Assembly (NCBI GenBank): GCA_900769845.1
Contig: CAAGIF010000061.1
Span: 1 to 29,464, forward strand
From: an uncultured Oscillospiraceae bacterium
GTDB lineage: Bacteria > Bacillota_A > Clostridia > Oscillospirales > Oscillospiraceae
Reading direction: 5' to 3'
Length of the DNA stretch: 29,464 nucleotides
Shown here: positions 23,806-29,464 of the stretch, piece by piece
Position numbering within the stretch: the first letter of the stretch is position 1
How the letters are laid out: each line of letters opens with the position of its first letter
Notes under the pieces: generated by a model
Told to the model about the DNA's origin: nothing
What the model saw: only the letters and a program-made list of their open reading frames with translations
The model's database searches: none
Translations under genes and position numbers: made by a program

Positions 23806-26400
23806 ATGAGCTACACCTTTACTGTTAATGGTGTTTCTTACACCACAGACGAAAAGAAATCCCTGCTGCGTTTTCTGCGGGATGATCTGCGCCTGACCTC
23901 CGTCAAAGACGGCTGCAGCCAGGGCGCCTGTGGTGCCTGCACCGTGATTATTGACGGTCACACCGTCAAATCCTGCGTTCCCACCACCGACCGCTTGGAT
24001 GGTAAGACCATCATCACGGTGGAGGGGCTGACCCCCTGGGAAGCAGAACTGTATACCTATGCCTATGGAGAAGCAGGAGCCGTCCAGTGCGGCTTCTGCA
24101 TCCCGGGCATGGTCATGTGCACCAAGGCCCTGCTGGATAAGAATCCCGATCCCACCGAGGACGAGATCCGCTACGCTCTACGGAATAACTACTGCCGCTG
24201 CACGGGGTATGTGAAGATCATCGCCGCCGTCAAGCTGGCGGCTCAGATCAAAAAGACCGGCATCATTCCCAAGTCCACCGCCGATTGGAAGGTTGGCTCC
24301 CGGGTACACCGGTTGGATGTGGAAGAAAAAGTCCTGGGCTACGGAAAATATCCCGACGATTATTACCTGGATGGAATGACCTACGCCTCCGCCCTGCGGA
24401 GCAAATATCCCCGGGCCCGGGTGCTGTCCATTGACACCTCCAAAGCCAAGGCCCTGCCCGGCGTGGTGGCAGTTCTCACCGCGGAGGATATTCCCGGTGA
24501 GAATAAGATCGGCCACCTGAAGCACGATCAGTACAGCCTGATCCCCGTGGGTGGGCTGACCCATTATCTGGGGGATGCCATTGCCCTGGTGGTAGCGGAG
24601 TGTCGGGAAACATTGGAGCAGGCGAAGAAACTGATTCGTGTGGAATATGAAGTTTTGTCCACTGTACATAATCCCCGGGAAGCTGCAGAAGCAGACGCCC
24701 CCCTGGTCTTTGACGAAGAGGCCAGTAATGTGCAGGCCTACAAGCATGTTAACCGGGGCAACGCGGAAAAAGCCATCGCGGAAGCAAAGCATGTGATCAC
24801 CGCCCACTTTGAAACTCCCTGGACGGAGCACGCCTTCCTGGAGCCGGAGTGCGCCGTTGCCTTTATCGATGAAGACGGAGATGTGTTCATCTACTCCACG
24901 GATCAGTCCGCCCACCAGACCCTCCATGAGTGCCAGCTCCTTCTGGGCAGCAAGAAGGTCAAGGTTCAGAATGCGCTGGTTGGCGGCGGTTTTGGCGGCA
25001 AGGAAGATATGACCGTGCAGCATCTGGCTGCTCTGGCAGCCTGGCACACCCGCCGTCCGGTAAAGATGGCGCTGACCCGGGCAGAATCCCTACTGGTCCA
25101 CCCCAAGCGTCACCCCTTCTCCATGGACTTCACCATGGGCTGTGATGAAAACGGAAAAATCATGGGTGTGAAAGCTAAAGTCACCTCCGATACCGGCGCA
25201 TTCGCCAGCCTGGGTGGTCCGGTTCTGGAGCGGGCCTGCACCCATGCCGCCGGCCCCTATGCCTACGAGAACTTTGAGATCGAAGGCACGGCGTACTATA
25301 CCAACAACCCCCCCGCCGGCGCTTTCCGGGGCTTCGGCGTGACCCAAACCTGTTTTGCCACAGAAACTCTGCTGAATATGATGGCGGATAAGGTTGGCAT
25401 CACCCCCTGGGAGATCCGCTACCGCAACGCCATCCGGCCCGGCGGCGTGTTGCCCAACGGACAGATTGTGGACGATTCCACCGGTCTGGTGGAAACCCTG
25501 GAAGCCGTAAAGCCCTATTTTGACGAAGCCCTGGCTGCCGGAAAACCCGTTGGCCTAGCCTGCGCCATGAAAAATGCCGGCGTGGGCGTGGGTATCCCGG
25601 ACACCGGACGGGTGAAGCTGATTGTGGAAGCCGACGGCAAACTCCACATTTATTCCGGCGCATCCTGCATCGGTCAGGGTCTGGGTACAGTGCTGGTTCA
25701 GAATGTTGTGGAACATACCGGTCTTGACCGGGATCATATCGTCTATGAGCGCTCCAATACCTGGATCGCCCCGGATTCCGGAACCACCTCCGGTTCCCGG
25801 CAAACGCTGATCACCGGTGAAGCCTGCATCCGGGCCTGCCGGGAATTTAATAAGGTCTACACCCCCGGAATGTCCCTGAAGGACCTGGAGAACCGGGAAT
25901 TCTACGGAGAATATCTGGCAAAAACCGATCCTCTCGGCGCCAATGTACCCAATCCCGTATCCCATGTAGCCTACGGCTATGCCACGCAAATGTGTATCCT
26001 TGATCCCAAAACCGGAAGAATCGAGTCCCTGATTGCCGCCCATGATGTGGGCAAGGCTGTGAATCCTCTTTCCTGCGAGGGTCAGATTGAAGGCGGCGTG
26101 GTCATGAGTATGGGTTATGCCCTGCGGGAGGATTATCCCATCGATGACAACTGCAAGCCCATCGAAAAATACGGCTCTCTGGGGCTGTTCCGGGCCCACG
26201 AAGTCCCCCAGATCAAGGCCATCGTCATCGACAAGCCGGGTCTGAATGTGGCAGGCGGTGCCATCGGCATCGGTGAGATTACCTCCATTCCCACCGCCCC
26301 CGCTATTTCGGATGCCTATTTCCGGTATGACGGGAAACGGCGGTATAGCCTTCCCCTGGCAGATACGCCCTACAGCAGAAAGGAGGGGGGAAATTCCTGA
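23806..26400 (+). CDS. xdhD: Selenium-dependent xanthine dehydrogenase-type hydroxylase, fused 2Fe-2S and molybdenum subunits
   Basis: This is an 864-residue fusion. Residues 1-155 hold two [2Fe-2S] sites (CSQGACGACTVIIDG, then CGFCIPGMVM and CRCTGY). Residues about 165-864 are the molybdenum domain: GGGFGGKEDMT near 397, FRGFGVTQTCFA near 506, SCIGQGLGT near 623 and IGIGEITSIPTAP near 822, whose Glu is the catalytic base. This matches the hydroxylases that carry labile selenium at the molybdenum site; no selenocysteine codon is involved. No FAD subunit gene is adjacent, so electrons probably pass to or from YgfK or the polyferredoxin encoded next. The symbol is by analogy with E. coli xdhD. 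The direction in the cell (xanthine to urate or the reverse) cannot be read from sequence. The ribosome site is GGAAGGAAG. Confidence 0.9.
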   Translation: MSYTFTVNGVSYTTDEKKSLLRFLRDDLRLTSVKDGCSQGACGACTVIIDGHTVKSCVPTTDRLDGKTIITVEGLTPWEAELYTYAYGEAGAVQCGFCIPGMVMCTKALLDKNPDPTEDEIRYALRNNYCRCTGYVKIIAAVKLAAQIKKTGIIPKSTADWKVGSRVHRLDVEEKVLGYGKYPDDYYLDGMTYASALRSKYPRARVLSIDTSKAKALPGVVAVLTAEDIPGENKIGHLKHDQYSLIPVGGLTHYLGDAIALVVAECRETLEQAKKLIRVEYEVLSTVHNPREAAEADAPLVFDEEASNVQAYKHVNRGNAEKAIAEAKHVITAHFETPWTEHAFLEPECAVAFIDEDGDVFIYSTDQSAHQTLHECQLLLGSKKVKVQNALVGGGFGGKEDMTVQHLAALAAWHTRRPVKMALTRAESLLVHPKRHPFSMDFTMGCDENGKIMGVKAKVTSDTGAFASLGGPVLERACTHAAGPYAYENFEIEGTAYYTNNPPAGAFRGFGVTQTCFATETLLNMMADKVGITPWEIRYRNAIRPGGVLPNGQIVDDSTGLVETLEAVKPYFDEALAAGKPVGLACAMKNAGVGVGIPDTGRVKLIVEADGKLHIYSGASCIGQGLGTVLVQNVVEHTGLDRDHIVYERSNTWIAPDSGTTSGSRQTLITGEACIRACREFNKVYTPGMSLKDLENREFYGEYLAKTDPLGANVPNPVSHVAYGYATQMCILDPKTGRIESLIAAHDVGKAVNPLSCEGQIEGGVVMSMGYALREDYPIDDNCKPIEKYGSLGLFRAHEVPQIKAIVIDKPGLNVAGGAIGIGEITSIPTAPAISDAYFRYDGKRRYSLPLADTPYSRKEGGNS

Positions 26401-26891
26401 TGGCAAAGAAGAGATTTCCCTACCGCAGCGCTATTGTTGCCTGCAACGGCGGCTGCCGGGCAAATAAATATGTGGCAGAGCGGTGTGTCTACGGCTGTAT
26501 CGGCTGTGAACAGTGCGTCATCGCCTGCAAATTCGGTGCTATCTCTATCAACCATCTGGGAATCGCAGAGATAGACGAAAACAAGTGCATCGCCTGCGGC
26601 AGATGTATTTCCTACTGTCCTCAGAATCTGATCCGGATTCACGATCAGGCCAATTCCATCGTGGTCAAATGCGCCAACCGGGACAAGGGAAAGGATGCCC
26701 GGCAGGTCTGCCAGGTCAGCTGCATTGGCTGCGGCATCTGCCAGAAGGTTTGTACCGCAGGGGCTGTGTCTATCACCGATAATCTCGCTGTGATCGATGA
26801 AGGCCTGTGTTTGAGCTGCGGCATGTGCGCCGTCGCCTGTCCCCGGAATGTAATCCGGGATCTTCATGGCATAATTACCGATCTCTATTGA
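26400..26891 (+). CDS. Polyferredoxin with four or five [4Fe-4S] motifs (RnfB-like)
   Basis: This 163-residue protein has four full CxxCxxCxxxC motifs: CIGCEQCVIAC (33-43), CIACGRCISYC, CIGCGICQKVC and CLSCGMCAVAC. Near the N-terminus are extra Cys residues (15, 19 and 29) in ACNGGCRANK...ERCVYGC, a pattern resembling the iron-sulfur region of RnfB. It is an electron carrier without a catalytic domain. The start overlaps the stop of the xdhD-type gene by one base (TGATG), and AAGGAGGGG lies upstream, so production is coupled. It probably links the molybdenum enzyme and YgfK to cellular ferredoxin or to each other (inference). No membrane segment is seen. Confidence 0.9.
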   Translation: MAKKRFPYRSAIVACNGGCRANKYVAERCVYGCIGCEQCVIACKFGAISINHLGIAEIDENKCIACGRCISYCPQNLIRIHDQANSIVVKCANRDKGKDARQVCQVSCIGCGICQKVCTAGAVSITDNLAVIDEGLCLSCGMCAVACPRNVIRDLHGIITDLY

Positions 26892-26898
26892 CCCTTCC

Positions 26899-26935
26899 CC
26901 GGGCAGAGCCAAACAAAAAGTTAGGTTCTGCCCGG
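26899..26935 (+). terminator. Strong hairpin after the polyferredoxin gene, lacking a T-tract
   Basis: A 12-base stem (26899-26910 with 26924-26935, one G-T pair) has a 13-base loop. No T-run follows, so it may protect the 3' end of the mRNA or act as a pause rather than a classic terminator. The loop contains most of a 14-base repeat also found near the ygeX start. Confidence 0.55.
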
Positions 26936-26989
26936 CATACGCCGAAATATTTGTTATAAAATTCGTCAACAGTTCCAAACAACACCTTA

Positions 26990-27016
26990 GAAAACCGCCC
27001 ATAACCCCGGTTTTTT
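26990..27016 (+). terminator. Probable rho-independent terminator of the ssnA operon
   Basis: GAAAACCG (26990-26997) can pair with CGGTTTT and neighbours (27008-27014) and runs into T6 (27011-27016). The stem is short and A/T-rich, so strength is uncertain. Confidence 0.5.
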
Positions 27017-27040
27017 CTATACTTATTTCGGCAAATTCTC

Positions 27041-27068
27041 TTGACAATCCATATGGGAATGCTATCAT
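27041..27068 (+). promoter_or_regulatory. Predicted sigma-A promoter of ygeX-ygeY
   Basis: TTGACA (27041-27046), a 16-base spacer and TATCAT (27063-27068) lie about 60 bases ahead of ygeX. ygeX-ygeY can therefore be transcribed apart from the ssnA operon. Confidence 0.7.
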
Positions 27069-27078
27069 AGAATTATAC

Positions 27079-27093
27079 CAAACAAAAAGTTTG
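27079..27093. promoter_or_regulatory. Inverted repeat at the ygeX transcription start (candidate operator)
   Basis: CAAAC and GTTTG flank AAAAA directly after the -10 box, where a repressor would block initiation. The 14 bases CCAAACAAAAAGTT (27078-27091) also occur exactly at 26909-26922, and a shorter CCAAACAA lies at 26975-26982. Confidence 0.4.
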
Positions 27094-27136
27094 TTTTCTT
27101 AAAATTATTCGGATTTTAGAGGAGGCCATGGATTCT

Positions 27137-28351
27137 ATGGAACCCAAAATCAAATGGAAACTGAACACAATGCCCCCGAGTGAGGACAAGGAACTTTCTA
27201 TCATGTCCCTGGAAAATGTGGCAAAGGCCCGTTCCTTCCACAAAAGCTTTCCCCAGTATTCTGTCACCCCTCTGGCAAAGCTGGACCGGATGGCAGAGCA
27301 TCTGAAGCTCAACAGCCTTTGCATCAAGGACGAAAGCTACCGCTTTGGTCTGAATGCTTTTAAGGTTCTGGGCGGCTCCTTTGCCATGGCAAAATACATC
27401 GCGGGAGAACTGAACCGGGATGTGAGCGAAATGACCTACGAATACATGACCAGCGATGCCCTGAAGCAGGATTTTGGTCAGGCCACCTTCTTCACCGCCA
27501 CCGACGGCAATCATGGCCGTGGTGTTGCCTGGGCCGCCAACAAGCTAGGGCAGAAGGCTGTCGTCCATATGCCCAAGGGCTCTACCAAGACCCGTTTTGA
27601 CAACATTGCCAAGGAAGGCGCCAAGGTCACTATTGAGGAGGTCAACTACGACGACTGCGTCCGGATGGCTGCGGCAGAAGCTGCAGAAACGGAGCACGGC
27701 GTCATCGTCCAGGATACCGCATGGGAAGGTTACACCGAGATCCCCAGCTGGATCATGCAGGGCTACGGCACCATGGGCAGCGAAGCCATTGAGCAGCTTC
27801 AGAACTATGGTGTTCAGCGCCCCGATGTGGTGATCCTGCAGGCCGGCGTTGGCTGCATGGCCGGCGCTATCTGCGCTTACATTGTCAACAAATACCCCGA
27901 AAATCCCCCCAAGATCGTCATCGCCGAGGCCGATATCGCCGCCTGCCTCTATGAAGGTGCAGTGGCAAACGACGGTGACTGGCGGATCGTAAGCGGCGAT
28001 CTGCAGACCATTATGGCAGGTCTTGCCTGCGGCGAGCCCAATATCGTCTGCTGGGACATTCTTCGCAACCATGTAGCCGCATTCTGCGCCTGCCCCGATT
28101 GGGTGGCAGCCAAGGGCATGCGGATGCTGGCAGCCCCCATCAAGGGGGATGCCCCTGTCTGTTCCGGTGAATCTGGCGCTGTGGGCATGGGGCTGATCGC
28201 CGCCATTATGCAAGATCCCGACTATGCCGAACTGAAGGAAGCCCTGGACTTGAATGAAAACAGCAATGTGCTGCTGTTCTCCACCGAGGGCGACACCGAC
28301 CCCGACAAGTACAAGAAGATCGTCTGGGGCGGCGAATATGCAACCGTGTAA
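27137..28351 (+). CDS. ygeX: 2,3-diaminopropionate ammonia-lyase
   Basis: This is a 404-residue PLP enzyme of fold type II that cleaves 2,3-diaminopropionate to pyruvate and two ammonia. The PLP lysine is Lys76 in GLNAFKVLGG. The ATDGNHGRGVAWAA loop, the DTAWEGYTEIPSWIMQGY segment, the phosphate-binding glycine region QAGVGCMAG, and ACGEPN and SGESGAVG all agree closely with E. coli YgeX. The GAGGAGG site (27119-27125) is 11 bases from the ATG at 27137 but only 2 bases from an in-frame ATG at 27128. I prefer 27137, but 27128 would add just three residues. In anaerobic purine breakdown it is the step that releases carbon as pyruvate and nitrogen as ammonia. ygeY follows after 54 bases. Confidence 0.94.
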   Translation: MEPKIKWKLNTMPPSEDKELSIMSLENVAKARSFHKSFPQYSVTPLAKLDRMAEHLKLNSLCIKDESYRFGLNAFKVLGGSFAMAKYIAGELNRDVSEMTYEYMTSDALKQDFGQATFFTATDGNHGRGVAWAANKLGQKAVVHMPKGSTKTRFDNIAKEGAKVTIEEVNYDDCVRMAAAEAAETEHGVIVQDTAWEGYTEIPSWIMQGYGTMGSEAIEQLQNYGVQRPDVVILQAGVGCMAGAICAYIVNKYPENPPKIVIAEADIAACLYEGAVANDGDWRIVSGDLQTIMAGLACGEPNIVCWDILRNHVAAFCACPDWVAAKGMRMLAAPIKGDAPVCSGESGAVGMGLIAAIMQDPDYAELKEALDLNENSNVLLFSTEGDTDPDKYKKIVWGGEYATV

Positions 28352-28405
28352 TCTCATCGCAACTGTGTTTTTCGATATATTTGATTTTTTAGGAGGATAC
28401 AACCA

Positions 28406-29464
28406 ATGGTCAATCTGGATTTTGAACAAATCAAAGCTGCAGCAGAGGGTTACAAGGCTGACATGACCCGGTTTCTGCGGGAAATGATCTCCTATCCCAG
28501 TGAGAGCTGCGAAGAAAAAGAAGTTGTCGCCTGCATTAAGCGGGAAATGGAAAAGCTGGGCTTCGACGAGGTCGAGATCGACGGCCTGGGCAATGTAATC
28601 GGCTGGATGGGCAAGGGTGACAAGATCATCGCCATTGATTCCCACATCGACACCGTAGGCATCGGCAACGCCAGCAACTGGGAAGCAGATCCCTATAAGG
28701 GCTACGAAACCGACGAGGTGATCTATGGCCGGGGCGGTTCTGACCAGGAGGGCGGCATGGCCTCCGCCACCTACGGCGCCAAGATCATGAAAGACCTGGG
28801 CCTGATCCCCGAGGGTTACAAGATCATGATCGTGGGCTCCGTCCAGGAAGAAGACTGCGACGGCATGTGCTGGCAGTACATCGTCAACAAGCATTTCCCC
28901 AGCAAGGGCATTGATCCCAAGCAGGTGGAATTCGTCATCTCTACTGAGCCCACCGACGGCGGCATCTACCGGGGTCACCGGGGCCGTATGGAGATCCGGG
29001 TGGATGTGAAGGGTACCTCCTGCCACGGCAGCGCCCCCGAGCGTGGCGATAACGCCATTTATAAGATGGCTGACATTCTCCAGGACATCCGGGCCCTGAA
29101 CGAAAACGATGCGGAAGACGGCACCGAGATCAAGGGTCTTGTGAAGATGCTGGATCCCAAGTACAATCCCGAGCATTACGAGGATGCCCGTTTCCTGGGC
29201 CGGGGCACCTGCACCACCAGCCAGATCTTCTACACCTCTCCCTCCCGCTGCGCCGTGGCTGACTCCTGCTCCGTATCCGTTGACCGGCGCATGACTGCCG
29301 GCGAGACCTGGGATTCCTGCCTGCAGGAGATTCGGGATCTGCCCAATGTGAAAAAGTACGGCTCCGATGTGACCGTCTCCATGTACATGTATGACCGTCC
29401 CTCCTGGACCGGCGAAGTCTACGAGACCGAGTGCTACTTCCCCACCTGGATCAATAAAAAAGAA
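28406..29464 (+). CDS. ygeY: YgeY family M20-type metallohydrolase, 3' end cut by window end
   Basis: 353 codons are open to the last base, and the stop lies outside. The family is that of dinuclear zinc peptidases and deacylases (M20). Metal and catalytic residues are His80 and Asp82 in DSHIDTVG, Asp113 in [10 protein letters not shown], Glu148-Glu149 in QEEDCDG and Glu181 in STEPTD. The last metal His should be near the C-terminus, outside the window. [11 protein letters not shown] near 210 is the dimerisation-domain signature. An AGGAGG site lies 9 bases before the ATG. YgeY proteins accompany ygeX, ygfK and ssnA, and probably hydrolyse an N-carbamoyl or amide bond in a ring-opened purine product to give the substrate for YgeX. 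That reaction is inferred. Confidence 0.93.
   Translation, partial: MVNLDFEQIKAAAEGYKADMTRFLREMISYPSESCEEKEVVACIKREMEKLGFDEVEIDGLGNVIGWMGKGDKIIAIDSHIDTVGIGNASNWEADPYKGYETDEVIYGRGGSDQEGGMASATYGAKIMKDLGLIPEGYKIMIVGSVQEEDCDGMCWQYIVNKHFPSKGIDPKQVEFVISTEPTDGGIYRGHRGRMEIRVDVKGTSCHGSAPERGDNAIYKMADILQDIRALNENDAEDGTEIKGLVKMLDPKYNPEHYEDARFLGRGTCTTSQIFYTSPSRCAVADSCSVSVDRRMTAGETWDSCLQEIRDLPNVKKYGSDVTVSMYMYDRPSWTGEVYETECYFPTWINKKE

Noticed and set aside
23806..26400. Selenocysteine in the selenium-type molybdenum hydroxylase
   Set aside because: The reading frame is continuous without in-frame TGA. In this enzyme class selenium is a labile ligand and is not inserted by codon.
1..29464. Mobile elements, prophage or CRISPR
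   Set aside because: No transposase, integrase or phage-like gene, no terminal inverted repeats with target duplication, and no regularly spaced repeats were seen.

Overview
The window reads as chromosome of a strictly anaerobic, probably gut-associated Firmicute of the class Clostridia. I lean towards Oscillospirales, but this is an inference from gene content, strong AAGGAGG ribosome sites, sigma-A promoters and moderately GC-rich codon use, not from a marker gene. I see 21 protein genes, two cut by the window edges, and one riboswitch. I saw no rRNA, tRNA, CRISPR array or insertion sequence.

Left part (1-10045), mixed housekeeping and surface genes: a truncated GH2 beta-galactosidase-type gene (minus strand); a histidine phosphatase and a YgjV-like membrane protein (plus strand); a convergent serC-serA serine-biosynthesis operon (minus strand); then a three-gene operon of a secreted lamin-tail/CotH protein, a VTC polyphosphate-polymerase-domain protein and a DUF4956 membrane protein, closed by a perfect bidirectional terminator.

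Middle (10100-18440): a three-subunit molybdenum hydroxylase operon (xanthine dehydrogenase family: Mo, FAD and 2Fe-2S subunits) behind a near-perfect promoter with a palindrome over its -10 box. Next comes a guanine-type purine riboswitch and a guanine deaminase gene. The terminator of this riboswitch is built from the 3' strand of aptamer helix P1, so ligand binding should switch the gene ON. A lipase/esterase-condensation domain fusion and a zinc-ribbon membrane protein (DUF6320-like) follow.

Right part (18590-29464): a YheO-type PAS/helix-turn-helix regulator is divergent from ssnA-ygfK-xdhD-type hydroxylase-polyferredoxin. A separate promoter then drives ygeX (diaminopropionate ammonia-lyase) and ygeY (M20 hydrolase, cut by the window end). 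This gene set is the selenium-linked cluster that work on gut bacteria has connected to anaerobic purine and urate breakdown.

Working model (inference): guanine is sensed by RNA and deaminated to xanthine. The molybdenum hydroxylases interconvert oxidised purines. YgfK, fed by NAD(P)H or the polyferredoxin, carries out a ring redox step. SsnA and YgeY hydrolyse opened-ring intermediates, and YgeX converts 2,3-diaminopropionate to pyruvate plus ammonia. The partner genes ygeW and hyuA (hydantoinase) and the selenium/molybdenum cofactor maturation genes are not in the window and may lie beyond its right edge.
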